From: Syntrophomonas sp. DTU018
GTDB taxonomy: Bacteria; Bacillota; Syntrophomonadia; Syntrophomonadales; Syntrophomonadaceae
Reading direction: 5' to 3'
DNA length: 64,000 bases
Assembly: GCA_001513155.1 (NCBI GenBank)
Contig: LFSR01000034.1
Span: 1 to 64,000 of the forward strand
Part shown: positions 23,630 to 33,358 of the stretch, in pieces
Layout of the letters: each line of letters begins with the position of its first letter
Position numbering within the stretch: position 1 is the stretch's first letter
Translations under genes and position numbers: made by a program
The notes under the pieces: generated by a model
The model's input: the letters and a program-made list of their open reading frames with translations, nothing else
Told to the model about the DNA's origin: nothing
Database searches by the model: none

Positions 23630-25300
23630 TTGGAAAAGCCGTGGTTAAAGGATTTTGAAGAGGATGTTGCCAAATGGCGGTCGCGCTGGGAATCGCTCTA
23701 TGACGAGGGGATACCTACAAAGTATGACTATGAGAGGTACCCGCTTAAGTACTGGTTTAACCATTGGGCGGACAAGCATCCGCAGAAACCCTACATACTC
23801 ATGGGAGATATGCAGTTTGATTACGGTACGGTCAATATTATTGCCCGGAAACTGGCCAATTCCCTTTTAGGGTTGGGGGTTAAAAAAGGTGACCGGGTAG
23901 CCATAATGGCTCCCAATGTGCCGCAATACCTGTTTTCCCTGCACGCGCTTCTGAAGATCGGTGCTATCGAAGTACCCGCCAACCCCCTCTATACGGTTCC
24001 GGAATTAAGGGTGCAGTTTGCCGACAGCGGTACGGAAACGGTTATTGTCATGGCTATGTTCGCTTCCAAAGCCATCGAATTGTTAAAAGATCCGGAATCA
24101 CCCGTTAAACGAGTAATAGTATTCCAAATACCCAGCGCGCCGGTGGAAGTGGAAAAAGGCGACAATATTTATGATTTTATGGAATTGATCGGTCCGGCCA
24201 GTGACGCAGAACCCGGTGTAGAAGTTTATGCCGGAGACATCTGCCGGCTCCAGTACACGGGAGGTACTACCGGGGTTCCCAAAGGTTGTGTATTGACCAA
24301 TGCCATGATGTGGTCCCAGTGTATCCGTACGGCAGTTTGGACCACCAGCAATTTTAAGCTGATTCCTTATGATGAAGTCAGAACCCTGTGTGCTATTCCT
24401 TTGAATCATATCTATGGTCTGAATGCCAATGTCAACATTTGCCTTTATTGCGGGGGATCCATAGTGCTGGTAGCCCAGCCTACTCCTGATAATTTATTAG
24501 CGGCTATTGAGCAGCATCGTCCTAATTTATTTGCTGCTGTACCGGCCATGATAATAGGACTAAATAATCATCCTAAGATTGCTGAAGCAGATATTACTTC
24601 TCTAAAGGGTATATTCTGTGGTTCGTCCCCCCTGGCAGTTGAGACCATGAAGCGATTCGAAGAACTTACTGGCGGAAAAATATTTGAAGGGTACGGACTT
24701 TCTGAAACGATTAATATACTTACGGTCAATCCGGTATTCAGGCTGCGTAAACCGGGCAGCTGCGGCATAGTATGGCCGGATACGGATTTAGTAGTGGTGG
24801 ATGTAGAAACCGGTACCAAGGTAATGCCCCGGGGAGAATTGGGCGAGTTAATAGCCCGCGGTCCGCAGGTTATCAAGGAATACTGGAATAATCCAGAGGA
24901 AACGGCCAATGCTGTCCGGGACGGCTGGTTCTACACCGGGGACATAGTATACATGGATGAAGACGGGTTTGTTTTCATTGTAGACCGGAAGAAGGATATG
25001 ATTATCTGCAGCGGATTTAACGTGTATCCCCGGGATGTTGACGAAGTCCTCTATGCTCATCCGGCCATTATGGAAGCCTGTGCGGTAGGAGTTCCCGATC
25101 CCAAACGGGGGGAAACCGTAAAAGCCTATGTAGTGGTGAAACCAGGGCAGACTCTTACTGAAGAAGAAATCATTGCTCACTGCCGGGCCAACCTGGCTCC
25201 CTACAAAGTGCCTACCATAATAGAGTTTATCGATGCCATTCCCAGGACGGCAGTAGGAAAACCCGACCGGAAAGTCTTGCGGGCCATGCATAAAGGATAA
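23630..25300 (+). CDS. Long-chain fatty-acid/acyl-CoA synthetase (AMP-forming)
   Basis: 556 residues from TTG 23630, preceded by GGGGAGGG. Adenylate-forming motifs are complete: YTGGTTGVPKG near 210-220, GYGLSE near 344, FYTGDIVYMDEDGF near 434, and the lid lysine in TAVGKPDRK near 543. It makes acyl-AMP and then acyl-CoA at the cytosolic membrane face, feeding beta-oxidation. The GG in place of SG in the P-loop is seen in this subfamily, and also in the synthetase at 28295. It is a single gene between two terminators. Confidence 0.9.
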   Translation: MEKPWLKDFEEDVAKWRSRWESLYDEGIPTKYDYERYPLKYWFNHWADKHPQKPYILMGDMQFDYGTVNIIARKLANSLLGLGVKKGDRVAIMAPNVPQYLFSLHALLKIGAIEVPANPLYTVPELRVQFADSGTETVIVMAMFASKAIELLKDPESPVKRVIVFQIPSAPVEVEKGDNIYDFMELIGPASDAEPGVEVYAGDICRLQYTGGTTGVPKGCVLTNAMMWSQCIRTAVWTTSNFKLIPYDEVRTLCAIPLNHIYGLNANVNICLYCGGSIVLVAQPTPDNLLAAIEQHRPNLFAAVPAMIIGLNNHPKIAEADITSLKGIFCGSSPLAVETMKRFEELTGGKIFEGYGLSETINILTVNPVFRLRKPGSCGIVWPDTDLVVVDVETGTKVMPRGELGELIARGPQVIKEYWNNPEETANAVRDGWFYTGDIVYMDEDGFVFIVDRKKDMIICSGFNVYPRDVDEVLYAHPAIMEACAVGVPDPKRGETVKAYVVVKPGQTLTEEEIIAHCRANLAPYKVPTIIEFIDAIPRTAVGKPDRKVLRAMHKG

Positions 25301-25320
25301 GTAAACTGTTTAAAACAATA

Positions 25321-25352
25321 GCAGCCTCCCTATAACAGGGAGGTTGCTGTGG
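25321..25352 (+). terminator. Rho-independent terminator
   Basis: GCAGCCTCCC (25321-25330) pairs with GGGAGGTTGC (25338-25347), followed by TGTGGTTTT, 20 nt after the synthetase stop. The sequence is similar to the sao terminator at 19051. Confidence 0.8.
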
Positions 25353-25495
25353 TTTTGGGAATAGAGTATTTAGGGTGAAGCCTCTGCCATAAACCGCATT
25401 TTAATTTCCGTCTCACCTTCCCAAATTGGCTGAACATATGTTAACTGATTACAGCCAAAAACGCTTCCAGTTTATAACCTACCACCCATGGTTTT

Positions 25496-25618
25496 TTAAT
25501 ATGCGGTCCAGCCCCCATCGGCCACCAGCAGGGTTCCGTTTATAAAACTGGCATCATCGGAGGACAGGAACAAAGCGGCGGCGGCAATTTCCTCCGGTGC
25601 ACCGGTACGCGCGTTCAG
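25496..25618 (-). pseudogene. C-terminal remnant of a short-chain dehydrogenase/reductase
   Basis: The last ~40 codons read [20 protein letters not shown] then [19 protein letters not shown], a textbook SDR C-terminus (the PEEIA...FLxSD...G..ldGGW pattern). Nothing upstream in frame matches the Rossmann fold or the YxxxK active site; sequence before 25618 is unrelated. Normal SDRs are about 250 aa, so this is a relic of a deleted gene. Confidence 0.75.
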
Positions 25619-25741
25619 ATTTGATCCAGCTGTACAACGCTCTGCACCAAAGGGATGGGGATTGCTGCTTACCTCCAAGCATCTAAAATTCAATTACTAT
25701 TATGCTTGGCCGGCAGGCAAAGTATGCGTTTTTCAACCGTT

Positions 25742-26347
25742 TTATCCTACACTGCTTATTTTTCGGGAGTGTAGAAAGTCTATCCAGTGTTTAACTTCAC
25801 TCCAGTGTTTCACGGGAATGATGTTGTCGGCTTGCAGGTGACGGTTATAGGGATATTCGAACATTATCACCGGCAGAAGGGGACAGAGTTCACTTACCAG
25901 TTCATAATGATCCTCAATCATTACATCCACCTGGTATTCCTGGCAAATGGACAATTTGCTGAAAAAGTGCATATTGCTGGTGGCATTTAATATCAGCCGG
26001 TCATAGCTTATGTTGTTGCGCTTAAGCCAGCTGATGGTTGCTTCCTTCACCTGAGGAAATTTGAGGTTGCGGGAAGTGATCAGAATTATTTCATGCTGCT
26101 TGTTCAGCTCGGCCAGTACTTCCGCCGCCTGGTCCTTGGGTTTCATCTCGTAATAGATACGAGCCAGGTATTTGTCAAAAAAAGCATCGGCCTCAGCCGT
26201 AGACCATCCCAGAGCATCTTCCAGGTAGTAATAGCGCAGGTCAGGAACAGTGTTCAGGCCTCTTTCCCGCCCGTAAATTTCGGCATAGTGCATTATCATC
26301 TCGGTAGTATGGGTAATGGTGTTATCTATATCCACACCTATAATCAT
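25742..26347 (-). CDS. HAD-superfamily 5'(3')-nucleotidase-like phosphatase
   Basis: 201 residues. HAD motif I is at the N-terminus (IGVDIDNTIT, Asp6 and Asp8), motif II is IILITSRN, and motif IV (VMIEDHYEL) supplies the last acidic residue. A helical cap occupies about 20-75. This pattern fits the NT5C/YqfW-type nucleotidase family, which removes phosphate from nucleotides or related small molecules. The substrate is unproven. The gene stands alone and is convergent with the SDR relic. Confidence 0.75.
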   Translation of the reverse strand: MIIGVDIDNTITHTTEMIMHYAEIYGRERGLNTVPDLRYYYLEDALGWSTAEADAFFDKYLARIYYEMKPKDQAAEVLAELNKQHEIILITSRNLKFPQVKEATISWLKRNNISYDRLILNATSNMHFFSKLSICQEYQVDVMIEDHYELVSELCPLLPVIMFEYPYNRHLQADNIIPVKHWSEVKHWIDFLHSRKISSVG

Positions 26348-26591
26348 GGTGCTACCCTCCTGGCAACTTCACATAATAAATTCTCTTCTCCTTATCCATC
26401 TATCTTAACGGCAATAGCTGCTGCTTACAAGAGCATCATTACCTGGAACCGCTCCTAAGCCTCTCCAGGGCTGGCAATTAATTTCAGCTTAATCGATTTT
26501 TGACTGGAGGATATAGTATTATGAAATTAGTTAGATGTTAGAGTCTATGCATATTATGGTAAGGAGGATACCAGGGAAGGGGAGGGATCAG

Positions 26592-28172
26592 ATGTCTTTA
26601 CCGGATCGGAATAATCCCTACAATTTTGATGAGTTCCTAGAGTGGCGCAATAATGTGGATTATTATGCTGACGATCCTTTTATCCAGAAGGTGGTCAGGC
26701 ATTTTGCCAGGGATGAGTGGGAGTTAGTGGACCGGGAAGCCCGGGCTGTTTCCAAGAAAGCCTCTTACCGGTGGCGGGACATGGCTAATGCCATTGCCTG
26801 GCCGGAAAAGCGGCCCTATATCATGCATTACGATGGGCACAGACACCGCATTGACCGTATTGTCAGGCCTAAAGAAACGGAGATAATGGAGCGGGAGGTC
26901 TTTTCAGAAGGGCTGTTTTCTGAGAAAACTTCTCCCTGGGTCAAGTTAATCAAGATGTATATCATTTACCAGAACGGTGAGGCCTGCATAGCCTGTCCCA
27001 TTACCTGTACCGAAGGTCTGGTGGAGATATTGAAAAAGTACGCCGACACGGAGGAGACCCGGCGGATTTTGCAGCACTGCCAGGAAGGCCTTGACGGTGA
27101 GTTTGCCATTGGGGCCCAGTACCTTTCGGAAATCCAAGGGGGTTCCGACGTGCAGGCCAATGTGCTGGAAGCGGTGCAGGAGGATGGGCAGTGGCGCCTT
27201 TACGGGACCAAATTCTTCTGCTCAGCCACCCATGCCGATTATGCGGTGGTAACTGCCAAACCGGCGGGCTCGGAAAAGGTAGCCTTATTCGTAGTTCCAT
27301 CCTGGCTGCCGGGCAACAAGGAAAAGGAAATCCGCAATGGTTACACCATTGACCGGATAAAATGGAAGATGGGGACCAGCGAACTGACTACGGCGGAGAT
27401 TACCTTTAACGGGGCAGTGGCCTACCCCCTGGGACCGCTGGACCGGGGCATCGCCAATGTAGTAGGGATTGTACTGACATACTCCCGCCTTACCGTAGGG
27501 TTATCTGCGGCCGGTTTTATGACCCGGGCAGTGCGCGAGGCCAAGAAGTACGCGGAATTCCGGGAAGCCTTCGGCGCTAAAATCGGCCAGTTCCCGCTGG
27601 TGGCCGGGCAACTGCAACGTATAGATAAGTTAACCAAGCAAACGGTAGCCGGAGCCTTCAAGGTTTACCAGCAGTTTCTCCAGCTGCAGGAGGGAGCGGC
27701 CGGCGAGGGAACTGAACAGCGCAAGCGGGCTTTTGAAGTCCGCGAGCTGATCATGCTGCAGAAGATGGCCGCCTCCTGGGACTGCACAGAGGTGATCCGC
27801 ACGGCTATGTCCATCTTCGGCGGGCATGGAGTAATGGAGGATTTCTCGGCACTTCCCCGCCTGTACCGGGATTCGGCGGTGAACGAACTGTGGGAAGGAC
27901 CGCGCAATGTTCTTTTGATGCAGGTCTACCGCGACTGCCAGAAAGCCTCCGGCTGGTATGATCCCAAAGAGTTTATAGCCAATTTGCTGGCCGGATACGA
28001 CCCGGAGGTTATCGCCCAACTGCAGCAGGAATTTCAGGAACTGCTGGCTTATCCCAGTCTGCTGCAGTTAGATGAGGAAACCATGAAAGCTGCCGAGCGC
28101 TGGGATAAATTCTGCCATGACCTCTTTCATGCCTACCAGCTCAACGCTCTCCGGGAGGTTGAGGCAGAGTAA
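26592..28172 (+). CDS. Acyl-CoA dehydrogenase (AidB-like subgroup)
   Basis: 526 residues from ATG 26592, which has GGGGAGGG 8 nt upstream; an upstream in-frame ATG at 26535 lacks a site. FAD/substrate segments are clear: ACPITCTEGLVEIL, YLSEIQGGSDV, LYGTKFFCSATHADYAVV, and the C-terminal GGHGVMEDF...NELWEGPRNV, the last holding the catalytic-region Glu. An extra N-terminal region and the WEG motif resemble AidB-like dehydrogenases rather than classical short-chain enzymes. It would oxidise an acyl-CoA to the enoyl-CoA, passing electrons to ETF. It is convergent with an acyl-CoA synthetase across a shared terminator. Confidence 0.85.
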   Translation: MSLPDRNNPYNFDEFLEWRNNVDYYADDPFIQKVVRHFARDEWELVDREARAVSKKASYRWRDMANAIAWPEKRPYIMHYDGHRHRIDRIVRPKETEIMEREVFSEGLFSEKTSPWVKLIKMYIIYQNGEACIACPITCTEGLVEILKKYADTEETRRILQHCQEGLDGEFAIGAQYLSEIQGGSDVQANVLEAVQEDGQWRLYGTKFFCSATHADYAVVTAKPAGSEKVALFVVPSWLPGNKEKEIRNGYTIDRIKWKMGTSELTTAEITFNGAVAYPLGPLDRGIANVVGIVLTYSRLTVGLSAAGFMTRAVREAKKYAEFREAFGAKIGQFPLVAGQLQRIDKLTKQTVAGAFKVYQQFLQLQEGAAGEGTEQRKRAFEVRELIMLQKMAASWDCTEVIRTAMSIFGGHGVMEDFSALPRLYRDSAVNELWEGPRNVLLMQVYRDCQKASGWYDPKEFIANLLAGYDPEVIAQLQQEFQELLAYPSLLQLDEETMKAAERWDKFCHDLFHAYQLNALREVEAE

Positions 28173-28243
28173 GCATAAGCTTACACTATAAACATATACG
28201 TAACAAGCTAATAAAAAAGTAATAGGTTAATATTAAAAAATGG

Positions 28244-28276
28244 AAAGGACTGGCAACATTTGTTAGCCAGTCCTTT
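28244..28276. terminator. Bidirectional terminator between convergent fatty-acid genes
   Basis: AAAGGACTGGC (28244-28254) pairs perfectly with GCCAGTCCTTT (28266-28276). A-rich sequence before it and T-rich after it let it act on both strands. Confidence 0.85.
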
Positions 28277-28294
28277 CTCGATTGGGGTAGTATA

Positions 28295-29974
28295 TTAAGC
28301 TTTGGCAGCGGCCATCCGTTCGAGAACCATGTCCCGCAGCTGGCGTTTGAGCAATTTGCCTACATTGCTTTCCGGCAGTTCGTCCCAGATTTCTATAACG
28401 GTAGGCCATTTGTATTTGGCCAGGAGGGGCTTGCAGAATTCCATGAACTCCTCGGGGGTTGCGGTTTCTCCTGCTTTCAGGGATATGTAAACTCCCACAT
28501 TCTCGCCTCGTTTTGCATCGGGGATGCCGATGGCCGCTACTTTGTTGACCTTGGGGTGCTGGTAGAAGACTTCCTCTATTTCCCGGGGATAGATGTTGTA
28601 ACCGCTGGAAATAATCATGTCCTTCTTCCGGTCAACCACATAGAAATAGCCATCCTCATCCATGTAGGCTATATCCCCGGATTTCAGCCAACCGTCCTCA
28701 GTAATAGCCAGGGCGGTTTCCTCGGGTTTGTTGTAATAGCCGCTGGTTACCTGAGGGCCTCTGAACCACATTTCCCCGGGCTGACCTACCGGAGCATCCT
28801 GGCCGGTTTCAATGTCCACTATGCGAATCTCCGTATCAATCCAGCCCACACCGATGCTTCCGGGTTTGCGGGGACCTCCTTTATAAGGGTTGAGGTGAGT
28901 TTGGGGGGATGTTTCCGACATACCAAATCCTTCGCAGATCATGGCTCCGGATATCTCTTCAAAACGATGCAGTACCTCCACCGGCAGGGAAGCTCCTCCC
29001 GAAAACAGACCCTTGAAACAGGTAAGATCAGTTTTAGCCAGGTCAGGATGCTGGAGCATGCCTATATAATGGGTAGGTACCAGGGGGGCAAAATTGGGCC
29101 GGTAAAGGCGGATAGCTTCCAGCAATGCATCGGGGGTGGGTTTGGGTATTAATACGTTGCGCCAACCCATGTATATAGGAAGATTCATGGCTACCTGCAT
29201 ACCTAGAATATGAAATACCGGAGTAGCGGCCAGCATGGTTTCCTTACCGGGCTCCGCATCGAATATCCAGGCAACATACATCTGGACCATGGAACTCAGA
29301 TTGCTGTGGGTCAAGATTGCCGCTTTAGGAAGCCCGGTAGTTCCGCCGGTGTACTGCAAAACAGCCATATCCGTCCAGTTTACTTCTACCTCGGGGGGCT
29401 GGGGTGGATACTTATCCAAACACCATTTAAAGTCATACACATCTTCGGCCTTGGGCAGGGGTGCGGCGGGAATAGATCCCTCTTTATCTGCCGGCAGGTA
29501 ATCAGCCAGTGAAGCAGATACTATCTGTTTGATCCCGGTGCGGGGACGCAGGGCCGTCATGCGTTCAGCGAGCCAATCTAAGCAAACCAGCACTTTGGAA
29601 CCGGAATCATTAAATTGGTATTCAAGTTCCCGATCAGTATACAGGGGGTTGTTCATAACCGCCACTGCTCCCAGTCTCATGATGGCATAGTAGGTCACCA
29701 CCGTGTGGATGCAGTTGGGAAGCAGTACGGCAACCCGGTCACCTTTCCGTACCCCAAAGTCAGCCAAACAGGTGGCAAAGCGATCCACCATGTCTTTGAG
29801 GTCCAGATAATTCAGGAAATAACCCTGAAATATAAGAGCTACGTTATAAGGATAGCATTTAGCCGCGTTTTCAAGCATGTGGGGGATACATATTTTTTTA
29901 TACTCAATATGCGCTGGAACCTGCGGAGCATAATGCTTAAGCCATGGTTTATCTTGGTATCTTATCTTTGACAC
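28295..29974 (-). CDS. Long-chain acyl-CoA synthetase (AMP-forming)
   Basis: 559 residues from GTG 29974, which has GGAGG 11 nt upstream; a further in-frame ATG at 30067 has no ribosome site. Motifs: LQYTGGTTGLPKAA near 206-216, GFGMSETSPQ, LKSGDIAYMDEDGYF, SGYNIYPREIEEV and the lid lysine in ESNVGKLLKRQL. It is close in type to the synthetase at 23630, so they are probably paralogues with different chain-length ranges. Its product would feed the dehydrogenase encoded convergently. Confidence 0.88.
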   Translation of the reverse strand: MSKIRYQDKPWLKHYAPQVPAHIEYKKICIPHMLENAAKCYPYNVALIFQGYFLNYLDLKDMVDRFATCLADFGVRKGDRVAVLLPNCIHTVVTYYAIMRLGAVAVMNNPLYTDRELEYQFNDSGSKVLVCLDWLAERMTALRPRTGIKQIVSASLADYLPADKEGSIPAAPLPKAEDVYDFKWCLDKYPPQPPEVEVNWTDMAVLQYTGGTTGLPKAAILTHSNLSSMVQMYVAWIFDAEPGKETMLAATPVFHILGMQVAMNLPIYMGWRNVLIPKPTPDALLEAIRLYRPNFAPLVPTHYIGMLQHPDLAKTDLTCFKGLFSGGASLPVEVLHRFEEISGAMICEGFGMSETSPQTHLNPYKGGPRKPGSIGVGWIDTEIRIVDIETGQDAPVGQPGEMWFRGPQVTSGYYNKPEETALAITEDGWLKSGDIAYMDEDGYFYVVDRKKDMIISSGYNIYPREIEEVFYQHPKVNKVAAIGIPDAKRGENVGVYISLKAGETATPEEFMEFCKPLLAKYKWPTVIEIWDELPESNVGKLLKRQLRDMVLERMAAAKA

Positions 29975-30389
29975 TCTGATATACACCTCCAAACTTTCCC
30001 CATCTGAAACCACAGACAACCATCCAAACCAATCCCCCTCCCTATCACCTCCAGAAAAATATTTCATGTCTTAATTATATCTTATTGATATAAATATTTC
30101 GTTACATAATAAATAAAATGTTTTTATTACAAAGTGGCTTTACATGTTATATCCTGCTGGGCTCCCCTACATGACAGTACAAAATTGTTTCTCCAGTTAA
30201 TCGGTAGTGGTAAATTTCACGGTGATACACAGAGACAGTTTGTGGGCAGGATGGCAGCATATTATCCCGCAATACTCTTGACATAAATTTCCTCTCACAG
30301 GAACATAAACATATAGGGAACACTTGGTTTATCCCAAAATGATGCTGGGAAAATCTGGGTGAAAAGAAAAGGAGGGATGCCGTCACACG

Positions 30390-30433
30390 ATCACCAGGAA
30401 GGTGCAGGGAGGAACCCCTGCATGGTGATTTTT
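30390..30433 (+). terminator. Terminator-like hairpin in the leader of the aldehyde/alcohol dehydrogenase operon
   Basis: ATCACCA (30390-30396) and TGCAGGG (30403-30409) pair with CCCTGCA (30416-30422) and TGGTGAT (30423-30429), followed by five Ts. It stands about 75 nt before the next ORF rather than after a gene, as in an attenuator. No known riboswitch class is recognisable. The rest of 30068-30389 is AT-rich non-coding sequence. Confidence 0.55.
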
Positions 30434-30456
30434 GACCTGCCCGTAGTTATGGCTGA

Positions 30457-30486
30457 GATGCAAGTTGCAACTGTTGACCTTGCATC
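30457..30486 (+). promoter_or_regulatory. Inverted repeat beside the ribosome site of the aldehyde dehydrogenase
   Basis: GATGCAAG (30457-30464) and CTTGCATC (30479-30486) form a perfect 8-bp inverted repeat with an internal TTGCAA palindrome. It sits just before the ribosome site (AAGGGGGAG, ~30492). It could be an operator or an RNA stem following the attenuator-like hairpin. Confidence 0.4.
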
Positions 30487-30508
30487 AGGTTTAAGGGGGA
30501 GTTAGATA

Positions 30509-32029
30509 ATGAGCAATATCATGGAATACCAGATGTTTATTGATGGGCAATGGACCCCTGGACTTACCGGGGAGAGGATGGAAGTAATCAACCCGGCCAC
30601 CGGGGAAGTAGTTGCCACCGTGCCCCGGGGCGGACGGGAAGATGTGGACCGGGCTCTGGCCTCTGCCCGTGCCAGTTTTGAATCGGGCGTATGGGCCGGC
30701 AAATCAATAGAAGAAAGGGCTCAGGTTCTTATTAATGCAGCCATGATGGTAGTGGCTAATAAAGAACGGTTGGCCTATTTGGAATCTTTGACTTCCGGAG
30801 CGACTATCCGCCGCACTACCACCGTGGACATAGCCGAGGTGGCAGGAACTCTTCTGTTAATAGCCATGATCGTCAAAGAACTGCCCCAGGTTGAACATAC
30901 CTTCTTTTCGCCTCCCTGGGTAGCGCCCATGCACTCCTTCTGGAAACGTGAACCCATAGGGGTATGCGCGGGCATAACCCCCTGGAACTTCCCGCTTATT
31001 TTGGCGATGTATAAGATTGCACCTGCTCTGGCCATGGGAAACAGCATCGTTATGAAACCTGCCAGCATTACTCCCGTTACTACCCTGGAACTGGCTAAAA
31101 TCCTGACTGATGCTGGTGTGCCTCCCGGAGTAATAAATGTGGTAACTGGTCCGGGGTCCTCCATGGGCAATTACCTGGCCGGGCACCCGGAAGTGGATAA
31201 AATCGCCTTCACCGGTTCTACGGAAGTGGGCCGCCAAATCGCCCACCAGGCAGCGGACACCATCAAGCGGGTTACCCTGGAACTGGGCGGCAAGTCCCCC
31301 ATTATAGTTCTGGATGATGCGGATATGGAAGTGGCCGCCAATATGTGCCTTTTAGGCTTCTTGTTCCACTCCGGCCAGGTGTGCGAATCTGGCACCCGGC
31401 TGTTTGTACCTCGTTGCCTGCAGGAGGAACTGGTAGATCGCATGATCCAAAAGATCAAGAAAATGGTGATCGGCAACCAGCTGGATATGGAAACCGATAT
31501 GGGCCCCATAGCCAGTCAGGAGCAGTTGAACACCATCATCCGCTATGTTCAGATCGGCAAAGAGGAAGGGGCTGAATTAGCCTACGGCGGGCGCCGGCTG
31601 ACTGAAGGCATCTATGAAAAAGGATTCTTCTTTGAACCCACTATTTTTATAAACTGCCATAACCAAATGACCCAGGTTCGGGAGGAGATTTTCGGACCGG
31701 TACAGTGTGTAATCCCTTACGATGATGTGGATGAAGCCATTGCCATGGCCAATGACAGCATTTACGGCCTGGGCGGCGGTATTTGCAGCACCAATGTGGG
31801 CCGTGCCCAGCAACTGGCCAACCGGCTTCGTACCGGAACCGTCTGGATTAATACCTGGCATGTTTTGAGGCCGGATGCACCTTTTGGCGGATACAAGCAG
31901 AGCGGTTACGGACGGGAATGCTGTTATCACTCTCTGCTGGCCTACAGTGAAGTCAAACATATCTGCCAGGATTTGACGCCCGACGGGAGCGATAAGCTGC
32001 TGAACCTGCTGATCGGTCTCAACCGCTAG
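30509..32029 (+). CDS. NAD(P)-dependent aldehyde dehydrogenase
   Basis: 506 residues. Catalytic Cys292 in FHSGQVCESGTR and general-base Glu258 in TLELGGKSP are present, with the cofactor loop FTGSTEVGR and the ITPWNFPL block. It oxidises an aldehyde to the acid in the cytosol. The adjacent iron alcohol dehydrogenase (26-nt gap with its own AAGGAGG) suggests a two-step alcohol-to-acid or reverse pathway. The leader contains a terminator-like hairpin and an inverted repeat, suggesting regulated expression. Confidence 0.92.
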   Translation: MSNIMEYQMFIDGQWTPGLTGERMEVINPATGEVVATVPRGGREDVDRALASARASFESGVWAGKSIEERAQVLINAAMMVVANKERLAYLESLTSGATIRRTTTVDIAEVAGTLLLIAMIVKELPQVEHTFFSPPWVAPMHSFWKREPIGVCAGITPWNFPLILAMYKIAPALAMGNSIVMKPASITPVTTLELAKILTDAGVPPGVINVVTGPGSSMGNYLAGHPEVDKIAFTGSTEVGRQIAHQAADTIKRVTLELGGKSPIIVLDDADMEVAANMCLLGFLFHSGQVCESGTRLFVPRCLQEELVDRMIQKIKKMVIGNQLDMETDMGPIASQEQLNTIIRYVQIGKEEGAELAYGGRRLTEGIYEKGFFFEPTIFINCHNQMTQVREEIFGPVQCVIPYDDVDEAIAMANDSIYGLGGGICSTNVGRAQQLANRLRTGTVWINTWHVLRPDAPFGGYKQSGYGRECCYHSLLAYSEVKHICQDLTPDGSDKLLNLLIGLNR

Positions 32030-32055
32030 GTCATTTGGGAAAGGAGGTTTTACAG

Positions 32056-33243
32056 ATGGCAACGCCAAAGTATTTCATGTGGGACTACCGCAGTATCGTG
32101 GAAGTGGGTTCAGGTTGCCGTACCTTTATACCCCAGCGCTTTATGGACATGGGGTGCAAGCGCATCGGCCTGATTACCGATGAGGGCCTGATCCAGGCGG
32201 GTGTAGTGGACCAGGTTAAGGATATATTTGCTGCTCAGGGCAAGCCCAAAATAGTGGGGATATATGACAGGATCGAACCCGATGCGGTGATGCGGGTGGT
32301 TAATGACTGTGCCCGCTGGTGCCGGGAAATGGCCGTGGACGGCCTGCTGGCGGTAGGAGGCGGCAGTGTTCTGGATACGGTAAAAGGGGTCAAAGCCCTG
32401 TTGGGAATGGGCGAAGTAGACATCAAAGAGATCATGCCCGGCAATATCGGCCCCTATATGCGGCCTATGGGCAAACCTCTTAACGTACCCCATATAGCGG
32501 TTCCCACCACTGCAGGCACCGGTTCGGAGTCTTCTCCCATTGCGGTATTGTACAATGAAGAAGCCAAGATAAAAGGCGACTTGCTGCATCCCTACCTGCC
32601 TGCCGATTATGCTTTCCTGGATCCGGATCTCACCCTGGGACTGCCGCCAAAGATGACGGCTGATACCGGCTTTGATGCCCTGTCCCATGCGGTGGAAGCT
32701 ATCAGTTCCCCGGGCACCAACTGTATGATCGATGCCCTGTCGGTGCAGGCCATTAAACTGATCTGCCGTTACCTGCCGGTGGCCGTTGCCGACGGTCGGA
32801 ATCTGGAAGCCCGCACCAAGATGCTGGTAGCCAGCAACATGGCTATAATGTCCTTTGCTATGTCCGGTTTGTTCTATCCCATCCACAATGTAGCCCATGC
32901 GGTGGGAGGACAGCTGCGCATACCTCATGGAGAAGCCAACGCGGTGCTGATACCCATTTTGATGGAGCAATACCCCAAACACTATCTCAGCAATGCGGAA
33001 GTGCTGGCCGATGCCTTTGGGGTGAATACTGAAGGAATGACCAAGGAAGAAATGGTAACTGCCTCGGCCCAGAAGGTGCGGGAATTACAGCAGAAATGCG
33101 GGGTACAGCCCAAGTTTGCTGAGTCCCTGGATGAGGAGAAAAAGGAGATAATGTTCTGGGCTATTAAATACGACCCAGCGGGGCTCTTTTATCCCCTGCC
33201 CGACGAGGTAATCCGGGGCTGTATTGCAGCGGCCTTCGCATAA
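32056..33243 (+). CDS. Iron-containing alcohol dehydrogenase
   Basis: 395 residues from ATG 32056 (AAGGAGG 9 nt upstream). Nucleotide-binding GLLAVGGGSVLDTVKG and VPTTAGTGSES are followed by the metal site DTGFDALSHAVEA and the histidine block YPIHNVAHAVGG...IPHGEANAV. It belongs to the group III Fe-ADH family, interconverting alcohols and aldehydes with NAD(P)H. It is the second gene of the operon with aldehyde dehydrogenase. Confidence 0.92.
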   Translation: MATPKYFMWDYRSIVEVGSGCRTFIPQRFMDMGCKRIGLITDEGLIQAGVVDQVKDIFAAQGKPKIVGIYDRIEPDAVMRVVNDCARWCREMAVDGLLAVGGGSVLDTVKGVKALLGMGEVDIKEIMPGNIGPYMRPMGKPLNVPHIAVPTTAGTGSESSPIAVLYNEEAKIKGDLLHPYLPADYAFLDPDLTLGLPPKMTADTGFDALSHAVEAISSPGTNCMIDALSVQAIKLICRYLPVAVADGRNLEARTKMLVASNMAIMSFAMSGLFYPIHNVAHAVGGQLRIPHGEANAVLIPILMEQYPKHYLSNAEVLADAFGVNTEGMTKEEMVTASAQKVRELQQKCGVQPKFAESLDEEKKEIMFWAIKYDPAGLFYPLPDEVIRGCIAAAFA

Positions 33244-33358
33244 AAAACACTTAAAGTTTGCCGATGAGTTGCAGGTGAGGAAGTCCCGGAGCGAGGCGGC
33301 TAATACTCCTGCATCCGGGCTAACTCTTCAGCCAGGCCGTGGTTAGCGAAGATGGCAT

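Noticed and set aside
32110-32982. 290-codon open frame on the minus strand
   Set aside because: It lies wholly antisense to the iron alcohol dehydrogenase, has no family likeness and no ribosome site; it reflects codon bias of the real gene.
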